In this document: positions 1 to 6,311 of the stretch, one piece after another
Layout of the letters: the number at the start of each line of letters is the position of its first letter
Numbering within the stretch: the stretch's first letter is position 1
Assembly (NCBI GenBank): GCA_915070235.1
Contig: CAJZFM010000116.1
Coordinates: 1-6,947, forward strand
Length of the DNA stretch: 6,947 nucleotides
From: an uncultured Capnocytophaga sp.
GTDB lineage: Bacteria > Bacteroidota > Bacteroidia > Flavobacteriales > Flavobacteriaceae
Direction: 5' to 3'
Notes under the pieces: model-generated
Told to the model about the DNA's origin: nothing
The model's database searches: none
Seen by the model: only the letters and a program-made list of their open reading frames with translations
Made by a program: the position numbers and the translations under genes

Positions 1-49
1 CGTCAGCCTTCCAAGCTGAATGTCGCGAGTTCGAACCTCGTCTTCCGCT
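1..49 (+). tRNA. tRNA-Gly (anticodon UCC), 5' end outside the window
   Basis: This is the 3' part of a glycine tRNA reading GGA codons. The anticodon stem TCAGC (3-7) pairs with GCTGA (15-19) around a 7-base loop CTTCCAA, putting anticodon TCC at 10-12. The T arm is GCGAG (25-29), loop TTCGAAC (30-36), CTCGT (37-41), with one G-U pair. The 3' acceptor strand is CTTCCGC (42-48) with discriminator T49. The bases after it are CTGCA, so CCA is not encoded and must be added enzymatically. About 24 bases of the 5' end (acceptor 5' strand and D arm) lie before the window. The anticodon arm closely matches bacterial tRNA-Gly(UCC). Confidence 0.93.
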
Positions 50-56
50 CTGCAAA

Positions 57-88
57 AGAAATCCTTGATATTATCAAGGATTTTTTGT
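57..88. terminator. Bidirectional intrinsic terminator between tRNA-Gly and the helicase gene
   Basis: ATCCTTGAT (61-69) pairs perfectly with ATCAAGGAT (73-81) around a 3-base loop, and A59-A60 extend the stem by pairing with T82-T83. On the plus strand the stem runs into T81-T86, ending the tRNA transcript. On the minus strand the same hairpin is followed by TTTCTTTT, so it can also end the gltX-pth-helicase transcript arriving from the right. The stem is only moderately GC-rich. Confidence 0.82.
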
Positions 89-100
89 CTTATATAAGAC
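87..100. repeat. Perfect 14-bp palindrome beside the terminator
   Basis: GTCTTATATAAGAC is its own reverse complement. It directly follows the T run of the shared terminator and lies 16 bases beyond the helicase stop codon. It could be a second small hairpin or a dyad protein site, or chance in AT-rich DNA. Its right end overlaps the sequence at 96-120 that resembles 6886-6910. Confidence 0.5.
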
Positions 101-120
101 GCTACAAATTGCGACTCTAT
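96..120. repeat. Copy 1 of a 25-base interspersed sequence
   Basis: This stretch begins AAGAC, has AAATTGC in the middle and CTCTA near the end. It matches positions 6886-6910 at 19 of 25 bases by eye, in the same orientation. AGACGC and GCGACTCT face each other imperfectly around a short AT-rich centre, so the unit has weak dyad symmetry. It overlaps the last codon of the helicase gene. It may be a decayed intergenic repeat of this genome; with two copies in one window this is suggestive only. Confidence 0.4.
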
Positions 121-3100
121 ATGGGTTTTACGGTAATCTGCTGATTGATAAACACTAAGAATGATTGTGCTACCCTCCAGCCTGTTTGCCCAAGAGTTTG
201 GGCATAGCGCCTGAGTTGGGTTTCGTACTGAGGGTGATCGTCCCCTGTCTTGTAATCAATAATCACGGCAGTGCCCTCTTTAGGGTCATAAACTACACGG
301 TCAGGGCGGAGGTACTCTCCTGAGACATCTAACCATTCACGTTCGTTATAAACCATATAATCGGCTGTATAATAATCCTTTAGCAAAGGGTGTGAGGTAA
401 GCTGCTGTAGCTGCTGCTCAAGGATTGGGCGTTGCTGCTCAGTGATACGCCCCTCTGTAAAGAACTGTTGTAACACTTGGGGTATATCGGCCTGAGTGGT
501 AAGCTGTCCCAATAGCTCATGCAGGAGTGTCCCTCGTGCTATGGCATCTTCCCTATGGGTATTCCACATAGACCCTGCACGGGTTACAATAGTGTAAGAA
601 GGTGTCAATACCGCTCTTTGCTTAAATGGAATATAATCCGCCGCTTTAAGAGGTTGTTCCTTGATAGGGACTAAGTTCCCAAAAGTATAACGCGATTGCC
701 CTTCATTCCATAGTCCTTTCTCCTGCAAATAAATCTTTACAATCTCGGACAAGGTACTGATTTTATCCTCTTTTTCTCCCTTGGGAGGATCGCAGAGTAT
801 ATAAAGCAAATCCTTAGGGCGTGTCATAGCCACATACATGGTATTGATGGTATCCAAAAGCTCCATTTGGCTCTGCTGGAGTACAATATCGGCGTCTATC
901 TTTTCCAGACCACTGTAATCATCTATTAACAGATGTTCGAAGCCATGATATTGTTCCTTAGGGACACGTATCCACAGTGTGTCCTTAGCCGAACGCAACT
1001 TGTCATTGACTTTTGTATAGATGACCACAGGAAATTCTAAGCCTTTACTCTTATGAATAGTCATGATAGAAATCGCATTGACCCCTTCGGGAGCACTTAT
1101 GGCCAACTTATCCTTTTTTTCTTCCCAGTAAGTAAGGAAATCGGCAATGTTGCCACCGCGTACGCTCTTGTATTCGTATATGACATTGAGGAATTGCGCT
1201 AAATACGCATCGGAAGGCTTGGCTAAACCGAATACCCTTATTGCATAGCCTATGCCTTCGTAAAAAGAATACAAATGGAAGTGCAATAAAGAGAATCCCA
1301 TAGCTGCAAAGAATGTATCCACAGGATTATGAGCATATTGGCTCATAAAATCATGAACCTCAGTAATATGCTTGACCTTGGTATAAGAAAAGAGTAATTC
1401 TATCTTCTCCTTTTCATTATTCTGATAGAGCGAAATGGAAATTAGGTGTATGAGAAATTGTATTTCAGGTATATTTTTAAGTAATAAGGCCTCTGAGGAA
1501 ATCACATTATACCCCTTTTCAGACAATTTTTCAGCTATTTCAATACAGTCTGCGTTTCTGCGAGAGAGTATACAAATATCTTTGTCCAAGTAACCATTAT
1601 TTTTAGCCTCTTTTATATACCCTTCAATAGTTTCTATATAAATATCTTCGTCTTTTAGTACATTTTCATCATCTACGGTTTCCTCTTCGGAGATTTGCTG
1701 AACTTCATTATCTTTTGCTTGTACAAATTCTATACTTACAAAACCTTTTTCCTTTTCTTTATCGGGAATATTCTGCTTAGCATTGCGATATAGCTCATCG
1801 TACCTATACTTCCCACTGTTGTTAAATAACAAAGGGTGTCCAGCTACAAAGAGGAAGAAATCATTATTGAAGTCAATCACCCCCCTACGGCTACGGAAGT
1901 TATAAGCGAGGTTCTCTACTTGCTGTTCTATATGGAAGGGAATTTTTTCCTTGTTATACAACTCCATAAACTGTTCAGCCCTGCCCCCTCGCCAGCGGTA
2001 GATGGATTGCTTGGCATCACCTACTATAAGCAAAGACCCTTGTTGCTTGCTGAGGTTTTCACTATGTACCGCATCAGCGATTAAGGGTAACATATTCTCC
2101 CATTGCAAAGTGGAAGTATCCTGAAATTCGTCAATAAAATAATGCTGGTAGCGAGTGCCTATTTTCTCGTAGATAAAGGGCGAGGGTTCCTCCATAATCG
2201 TCTGGTGGATAATACTATTAAACTCAGAAATTGGCAATATATTCTCCTCTTCCTTAATAGCCACAATCTCCTCTTGCAAGCTCTTGAGCACCGCCAAGAG
2301 GGTAACATTCTTTATCAAATGTCTGTAAAACTGTTCCCACCAATAGCTTTTCTCTATAGAATGAAGCAAATCGGCTATCCATACCTGTTTTTCGTCCAAT
2401 AATTGTGCCAAGGCAGGCTCACTCTTAAGGAGTGTCTTTGGGTACAGCGGTTTATTGTCCGCATCTACAAACCAATTACGAGTAAAAGCTGCTTTATCTA
2501 CGGCAGCCATTCCTGTATTTCTGATTTTCTCAAAGAAATTGTACAGAGAACCCCGCGTGAAGTGAGCAGAGGTGAGTGCCTCCTTTTGGGTAAAGGTAAA
2601 AAAATCCTTTACGGCGGCTCCCACAGCTGTATATAAGTCCTTGCGTTGTTGCTTTAGGTCTTCCTTAAGAAGTTGAAAATCTGTTAGTTGTTTTCCTTCT
2701 AACTCTCGTATATAGGCATAATGATTTTCGTTGGTCAGTAGTTTAGAAATTTCAAAAAGTTCAGCCTCAATATCCCAATCCTTGTCCTCTTCTATTTTAT
2801 CGCGGGAGAACTCCAAGAGAAGCTTGGTTAGTAGCTGGTCTTCGTTGGTTTTCTTGAACAAGTTCTCTATGGCCAAACGCAACAGGTCATCGGTCTCCAA
2901 AAACACCTCAAAGTTAGGATTGAGCTTTAGATCAAAGGCAAAGGAGCGTATCAGTCGCTGATTGAATCCATCAATCGTTGTTATGGTAAAGCCTGCATAG
3001 TTATGCAATATATGCTTAAGCACCTTCTGCGAACGCTCTTGTAACTCCTTGTGTGTAAGGTGTAACTGCTCGGCCAACTGGAGGAACATCGCATCATCGG

Positions 3101-3332
3101 ACGCCTTTTTCTCGCCTTGCTTCACCTGACTATCGGGCGTTGCGAAAAGGAGCAACTGGCCTATGACCCGCTCCTTCATCTCGTTGACCGCCTTGTTGGT
3201 AAAGGTAATTGCCAAGAGCGTTTTGTAAGCCTCCACGTTCTTGGTCGCCAAAATAAGCTGTAGAAAAGACTTTACCAAAGTAAAGGTCTTCCCACTGCCT
3301 GCCGACGCATTATAGATCTGAACATTGGCCAT
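117..3332 (-). CDS. UvrD/RecB-family helicase-nuclease (AddA-like), 1071 aa
   Basis: This is a predicted cytoplasmic superfamily 1A DNA helicase with a C-terminal nuclease domain, of the kind that processes double-strand breaks as an AddAB or RecBCD subunit. Visible motifs are Walker A SAGSGKT (10-16), motif Ia TFTNKAVNEM (43-52), motif II FIDEFQDT (399-406), motif III LIVGDAKQSIYRWRGG (435-450), motif IV NFRS (478-481), motif V MTIHKSKGLEFP (757-768) and motif VI YVAMTRPKD (833-841). The nuclease domain keeps its expected residues: His938 in LLHELL, Asp1011, the Asp1026-Tyr-Lys1028 triad, Gln1039 and Tyr1043. Both activities therefore look intact. The ATG lies 7 bases after the pth stop, so it is the last gene of the gltX operon. 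A partner (AddB-type) gene is not in the window. Residues about 551-631 are encoded by strikingly AT-rich DNA. Whether to call it addA or recB cannot be settled here, so no symbol is given. Confidence 0.93.
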   Translation of the reverse strand: MANVQIYNASAGSGKTFTLVKSFLQLILATKNVEAYKTLLAITFTNKAVNEMKERVIGQLLLFATPDSQVKQGEKKASDDAMFLQLAEQLHLTHKELQERSQKVLKHILHNYAGFTITTIDGFNQRLIRSFAFDLKLNPNFEVFLETDDLLRLAIENLFKKTNEDQLLTKLLLEFSRDKIEEDKDWDIEAELFEISKLLTNENHYAYIRELEGKQLTDFQLLKEDLKQQRKDLYTAVGAAVKDFFTFTQKEALTSAHFTRGSLYNFFEKIRNTGMAAVDKAAFTRNWFVDADNKPLYPKTLLKSEPALAQLLDEKQVWIADLLHSIEKSYWWEQFYRHLIKNVTLLAVLKSLQEEIVAIKEEENILPISEFNSIIHQTIMEEPSPFIYEKIGTRYQHYFIDEFQDTSTLQWENMLPLIADAVHSENLSKQQGSLLIVGDAKQSIYRWRGGRAEQFMELYNKEKIPFHIEQQVENLAYNFRSRRGVIDFNNDFFLFVAGHPLLFNNSGKYRYDELYRNAKQNIPDKEKEKGFVSIEFVQAKDNEVQQISEEETVDDENVLKDEDIYIETIEGYIKEAKNNGYLDKDICILSRRNADCIEIAEKLSEKGYNVISSEALLLKNIPEIQFLIHLISISLYQNNEKEKIELLFSYTKVKHITEVHDFMSQYAHNPVDTFFAAMGFSLLHFHLYSFYEGIGYAIRVFGLAKPSDAYLAQFLNVIYEYKSVRGGNIADFLTYWEEKKDKLAISAPEGVNAISIMTIHKSKGLEFPVVIYTKVNDKLRSAKDTLWIRVPKEQYHGFEHLLIDDYSGLEKIDADIVLQQSQMELLDTINTMYVAMTRPKDLLYILCDPPKGEKEDKISTLSEIVKIYLQEKGLWNEGQSRYTFGNLVPIKEQPLKAADYIPFKQRAVLTPSYTIVTRAGSMWNTHREDAIARGTLLHELLGQLTTQADIPQVLQQFFTEGRITEQQRPILEQQLQQLTSHPLLKDYYTADYMVYNEREWLDVSGEYLRPDRVVYDPKEGTAVIIDYKTGDDHPQYETQLRRYAQTLGQTGWRVAQSFLVFINQQITVKPI

Positions 3333-3339
3333 AGGCTTT

Positions 3340-3906
3340 TTACTTATTGTTATACAAATTCATGGTAGTATCGGCGCCCGCCAAACCAAAAGAGAGGATC
3401 GCCTCACTTATTTTCTCCAATCGCTCAGGGAGCAAGGCCACTTCTTCCTCGCTCCAGCGGCCTAAGACATAGTCTATTTGGGTACCCTTGGCATAGTTGG
3501 CACTGATACCAAAGCGCAAGCGAGCGTAAGAGGTCGTTTGGAGTTCCTCTTGGATATTTTTAAAGCCATTATGTCCCCCATCGGAGCCTTTTTTCTTGAT
3601 TCGGATACTCCCAAAAGGCAAATTCAGGTCATCGGCAATCACCAAGAGGTTTTCTATAGGCACTTTTTCCTTATCCAACCAATACTTAATTGCCTTTCCA
3701 CTTAGATTCATAAAGGTAGAAGGCTTCAAGAGGATAAAGGTACGCCCTTTGTGAGAGAAAGTAGCCATATCGCCCAAGCGTACCGTGGTAAATTCCACCT
3801 GTTTTTGCTCGGCCAAATGCTCTACCGCTAAAAAACCAATGTTATGGCGGGTATAGCGGTATTCCTCTCCTATATTTCCCAGACCTACGATAAGGTATTT
3901 TTTCAT
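3340..3906 (-). CDS. pth: Peptidyl-tRNA hydrolase
   Basis: This cytoplasmic enzyme cleaves the ester bond of peptidyl-tRNAs that drop off ribosomes, recycling the tRNA; it is normally essential in bacteria. At 188 aa it is close to the usual length (E. coli Pth is 194). The family signatures are all present: LIVGLGNIG (5-13) with Asn11, TRHNIGF (19-25) with catalytic His21, KPSTFMNLSG (61-70) with Asn67, ADDLNLPFG (91-99) with Asp92, and GGHNGFKN (110-117) with Asn113. These correspond to E. coli N10, H20, N68, D93 and N114. The ATG follows the gltX stop by 6 bases and the stop precedes the helicase ATG by 7, so it is the middle gene of a translationally coupled operon. No Shine-Dalgarno sequence is visible, as is normal for the phylum. 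Nothing is missing or fused. Confidence 0.97.
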   Translation of the reverse strand: MKKYLIVGLGNIGEEYRYTRHNIGFLAVEHLAEQKQVEFTTVRLGDMATFSHKGRTFILLKPSTFMNLSGKAIKYWLDKEKVPIENLLVIADDLNLPFGSIRIKKKGSDGGHNGFKNIQEELQTTSYARLRFGISANYAKGTQIDYVLGRWSEEEVALLPERLEKISEAILSFGLAGADTTMNLYNNK

Positions 3907-3912
3907 AACATA

Positions 3913-5439
3913 CTATGCTTTAGGGTATTGTGCCAAATGTAACAAGCGATGTGCGGTCTCTTCGCGCCCTAAGATAGCGATGATAGAAAACACATCAGGC
4001 CCCTTCATCTCCCCTACCAAAGCAAGGCGAATGAGAGGCATCACCTGACCAAGGCCTAAGTTCTGTTGGCCAATGAAATCCTTGATCTGTGCCTCTATAT
4101 GATGAGCAGTAAGGTCGGTTAGGCTTTCTATTACAGTGATTAGCTGAGTTACTATCTCGGCTGAGTTGTCTTTCCACTGTTTTTTAAGCGCTTTGGCATC
4201 GTACTGAGTAGGCACTTCAAAGAAGAAATGTGCCAAGTCCCAGAAGTCAGTTAGGAATGTGGCTCGTTCGCGGATAAGAGAGACTATCTCAGTGAGTTTG
4301 TCCTTGGATATTTTAACACCTTTTTCAGCCACTATAGGAGCGAAATCCTCCACAAGGGTAGTTACGGGTATTTTTTGCAAATATTGGTGATTGAACCACT
4401 TGATTTTTTCTATATCAAAGTGAGCACCTGCCTTATTGACCTTTTCTAAGTCAAAGAGCGCAATCAGCTCCTCTACTGAGAACAACTCCTGCTCTACCCC
4501 TGGGTTCCAGCCCAATAGCGCGAGGAAGTTCACCAAGGCTTCAGGCAAGTAGCCACCTTCGCGGTAGCCCTTAGAGATATTTTTGGTTATAGGATCCACC
4601 CATTCCAAGGGGAATACAGGGAAGCCCATCTTGTCACCATCACGCTTGCTGAGCTTGCCATTGCCCATACCCGCAGGCTTAAGGATCAATGGCAGATGGG
4701 CAAACTGAGGAGCCTGCCAGCCAAAAGCCCTATACATAAGCACATGCAGCGCCATGGAAGGCAACCACTCCTCCCCACGGATCACATGGGTAATCTCCAT
4801 AAGGTGATCATCTACGATATTGGCCAAGTGATAAGTAGGCATACCATCGGACTTGAAGAGCACCTTGTCGTCCAAGAGCTTGGTATCCACCACCACCTCG
4901 CCACGAATCAGGTCATGCAGGGTAAGGGTTTCCTGTGGCATCTTAAAGCGTACTACATAAGGCATGCCTTCTGCTATACGTTTTTTCACTTCTTCGGGGG
5001 AAAGAGAAAAGGAGTTATTGAGCTTTTCGCGGTTATGCCAATTGTAGATAAAGGTTTCCCCGCGTGCTTCATAGTCCTTGCGCTGCGCATCCAATTCTTC
5101 CGCTGTATCAAAGGCATAGTAAGCCTCGCCCTTGTCCAAAAGCAGCTGGGCATACTCGGCATATATTGCCTTGCGTTCGCTCTGGCGATAAGGGGCATAA
5201 GGGCCACCCTCCTTGCCCACCCCTTCGTCATAGGTGATGCCGCACCACTGAAGGGCTTCCATGATATAGGCTTCTGCCCCCTCTACATAACGCACTTGGT
5301 CAGTATCCTCAATACGCAAGAGGAAATCCCCACCATGTTTTTTAGCAAATAAATAGTTAAAGAGGGCAGTACGTAGCCCTCCTATATGTAACGGTCCTGT
5401 AGGACTGGGTGCAAAGCGCACCCGTACGCTCTTAGTCAT
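3913..5439 (-). CDS. gltX: Glutamate--tRNA ligase
   Basis: This class I aminoacyl-tRNA synthetase charges tRNA-Glu with glutamate in the cytoplasm. The N-terminal Rossmann fold starts VRVRFAPSPTGPLHIGG, with the HIGH signature as HIGG (18-21). LLRIEDTD is at 40-47, HVIRGEEWLPS at 218-228, and the KMSKS loop is KLSKR (262-266). The remaining ~200 residues are the helical anticodon-binding part. The cysteines of the zinc-binding type (as in E. coli) are absent around 98-130, and there is an extension around 275-300 (DPITKN to GYREGGYLPE). I recall both traits in Bacteroidota GltX proteins, which also makes them longer (508 aa against 471 in E. coli). It is first in the operon with pth and the helicase gene. 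Its promoter shares a symmetric region with the divergent toxin-antitoxin promoter, and the leader is only about 17-20 bases. Confidence 0.97.
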   Translation of the reverse strand: MTKSVRVRFAPSPTGPLHIGGLRTALFNYLFAKKHGGDFLLRIEDTDQVRYVEGAEAYIMEALQWCGITYDEGVGKEGGPYAPYRQSERKAIYAEYAQLLLDKGEAYYAFDTAEELDAQRKDYEARGETFIYNWHNREKLNNSFSLSPEEVKKRIAEGMPYVVRFKMPQETLTLHDLIRGEVVVDTKLLDDKVLFKSDGMPTYHLANIVDDHLMEITHVIRGEEWLPSMALHVLMYRAFGWQAPQFAHLPLILKPAGMGNGKLSKRDGDKMGFPVFPLEWVDPITKNISKGYREGGYLPEALVNFLALLGWNPGVEQELFSVEELIALFDLEKVNKAGAHFDIEKIKWFNHQYLQKIPVTTLVEDFAPIVAEKGVKISKDKLTEIVSLIRERATFLTDFWDLAHFFFEVPTQYDAKALKKQWKDNSAEIVTQLITVIESLTDLTAHHIEAQIKDFIGQQNLGLGQVMPLIRLALVGEMKGPDVFSIIAILGREETAHRLLHLAQYPKA

Positions 5440-5462
5440 AATGATGTTTGTTTATCAAAGCG

Positions 5463-5494
5463 CAAAAATACGAATTAATTAGCAATTTTGCTAA
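5463..5494 (-). promoter_or_regulatory. Promoter of gltX-pth-helicase operon (Bacteroidota type)
   Basis: Read on the minus strand, TATTTTTG (5470 to 5463) matches the Bacteroidota -7 consensus TAnnTTTG exactly. Twenty bases upstream, at the mirror position of the opposite promoter's -33 box, is TTAG (5494 to 5491), one mismatch from TTTG. Transcription should start near 5455-5458, leaving a short leader of under 20 bases before the gltX ATG. The leader is A-rich near the start codon (AAACAAACATCATT), as usual where no Shine-Dalgarno sequence is used. Confidence 0.7.
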
Positions 5495-5526
5495 TTTGTC
5501 AATTAGCAAATTAATTCGTACTTTTG
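5495..5526 (+). promoter_or_regulatory. Promoter of the toxin-antitoxin operon (Bacteroidota type)
   Basis: TTTG at 5495-5498 and TACTTTTG at 5519-5526 match the -33 (TTTG) and -7 (TAnnTTTG) elements recognised by the Bacteroidota housekeeping sigma factor, with 20 bases between them. Transcription should begin near 5531-5534, only about 10 bases before the ATG at 5543, so the mRNA is nearly leaderless. An out-of-frame ATG-CTA-TGA starts at 5538 and its stop overlaps the real start codon. Confidence 0.75.
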
Positions 5527-5542
5527 CGGGAAAATAGATGCT

Positions 5543-5968
5543 ATGACAGCTACAGCCCTACAAAATAGTTTGTACCCCTCTTTTGGTGTGATTAACTCTT
5601 TCTCTATATACGAGTATAAGGACACTGAATATGAGGAGTATGCCCTCTCTGTACTTCGCCTTGCCAACAATAATCTCAGCCAAAGTATTGCTCATTTTTG
5701 GAAACTTCCTTTTACTGAAAAAGAGGTCAATTATCACCTATTGAGCAAGTTAGAACCTTTGCTAAAGGTATTACAGAAGATTACCTTAGAGGAAGAAGTC
5801 TCTCAAGAGATACAGAGAGAAGCCTTGTTGTTTATAGACAATGCCTTAACCTACAAGGATTTACTTACAAACTATTTTGAGGAAAGAGAACTCCTATTGA
5901 GCAATTCCAAACGAATGATTGCTCCTATTCTAATTAAAAATTTAGATAATGAAATACAGACAAGGTGA
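5543..5968 (+). CDS. Unrecognised 141-aa helical protein, putative antitoxin of a MazF-like toxin
   Basis: I do not recognise a family. The protein has no signal peptide or membrane segment and is mostly charged and leucine-rich, with likely long helices at about 28-55, 58-81, 83-111 and 112-135. The segment TLEEEVSQEIQREALLFIDN (81-100) is strongly helical. I see no AbrB/SpoVT, ribbon-helix-helix or Xre-type helix-turn-helix signature, and at 141 aa it is longer than typical MazE or PemI. The antitoxin role rests on position: it is first in the operon, overlaps the toxin gene by 20 bases, and lies right after a symmetric candidate operator. If it is the antitoxin, the toxin-neutralising part might be the C-terminal helix (about 112-141), as in other families. 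The start is the first usable ATG after the -7 box. Other options are a chaperone-like partner or an unrelated gene. Existence of the gene is much surer than its function. Confidence 0.72.
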   Translation: MTATALQNSLYPSFGVINSFSIYEYKDTEYEEYALSVLRLANNNLSQSIAHFWKLPFTEKEVNYHLLSKLEPLLKVLQKITLEEEVSQEIQREALLFIDNALTYKDLLTNYFEERELLLSNSKRMIAPILIKNLDNEIQTR

Positions 5969-6281
5969 TATCATTGAGATTAATTTTCATTTCCCTGATG
6001 TAGGATTTAAGCCTCATTTTGCTATTATTGTTTCTAATGATGAGCTTCAGGAATTAGAAGGCTATTTGTATGTAGTGCTTATTTCTTCTAAAAGACAGAA
6101 TCCAGAATATGCTTACACATTAACTCCTGAAATGGTTTCCTATTCCTTTGACAAACAGAGTTATGTAAAGTGCCATATATTAGAACTAAGTACTAATAGA
6201 GATATCATACGAAAAGTAGGTACTATCAAACGCACTTATTTGTTAGAAATACAAGAGAAAATCAAGGAAGCAATCTTCTAA
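5949..6281 (+). CDS. MazF/PemK-like protein, putative endoribonuclease toxin
   Basis: This 110-aa cytoplasmic protein has the length and strand pattern of the MazF/PemK/CcdB fold, whose members usually cleave mRNA, tRNA or rRNA at short motifs and are held inactive by a cognate antitoxin. The N-terminus RQGDIIEINFHFPD (4-17) matches the usual GDIV.v.FPF..; KPHFAIIVSND (21-31) matches K.RPalVlSnd; YLYVVLISSK (39-48) corresponds to the strand carrying the catalytic Thr; SYVKCHILELSTNRDIIRKVGTIKRTYLLEIQEKI (71-105) is the conserved C-terminal half. The usual Arg-Pro is His23-Phe24 and the usual Thr is Ser46, so the active site is divergent. The start codon lies inside the upstream gene (20-base overlap), giving translational coupling. 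Hand-counted G+C over 6001-6180 is about 32%, well below gltX. It is a toxin by fold similarity and context; activity is unproven. Confidence 0.85.
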   Translation: MKYRQGDIIEINFHFPDVGFKPHFAIIVSNDELQELEGYLYVVLISSKRQNPEYAYTLTPEMVSYSFDKQSYVKCHILELSTNRDIIRKVGTIKRTYLLEIQEKIKEAIF

Positions 6282-6311
6282 AACAGAATTACATTCTATA
6301 AAAACCAACCA

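Larger units (their letters stand above)
5461..5528. promoter_or_regulatory. Symmetric divergent control region with three AATTAGCAA sites (candidate operator)
   Basis: The left arm CGCAAAAATACGAATTAATT (5461-5480) is the reverse complement of 5509-5528 except for one base, so the 68-bp element is centred at 5494.5 and each arm carries one -7 box. Inside it, AATTAGCAA occurs at 5477-5485, inverted at 5488-5496 (as TTGCTAATT), and again directly at 5501-5509. The first two form a 20-bp palindrome, AATTAGCAATTTTGCTAATT. The inverted copy overlaps the plus-strand -33 box; the third copy lies in the -33/-7 spacer. A second dyad, TTTGnnAATTnnCAAA, lies at 5495-5510. The layout suits a dimeric repressor that could occlude both promoters; that it is bound by the adjacent antitoxin is inference. 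Confidence 0.6.

Noticed and set aside
1836..2961. Several short plus-strand open frames (1836-2084, 2103-2402, 2403-2636, 2731-2961) opposite the helicase gene
   Set aside because: They are antisense to a continuous helicase gene whose motifs are all in place, and their translations are low-complexity shadows.
3478..3705. Plus-strand 75-codon frame opposite pth
   Set aside because: It is antisense to an intact pth with all catalytic residues and has no support of its own.
3995..5231. Minus-strand frames at 3995-4177 and 4986-5231 inside gltX
   Set aside because: They are out-of-frame shadows of gltX; there is no sign of programmed frameshifting.
4696..5352. Plus-strand 218-codon open frame opposite gltX
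   Set aside because: It lies entirely antisense to a well-conserved gltX, has no promoter or recognisable motifs, and its open length is explained by the codon use of gltX.
5461..5528. The large inverted repeat as an insertion-sequence end, an intrinsic terminator or an attachment site
   Set aside because: No transposase or flanking duplication is seen, there is no terminal T run suiting either gene, and the arms coincide exactly with good promoter boxes.
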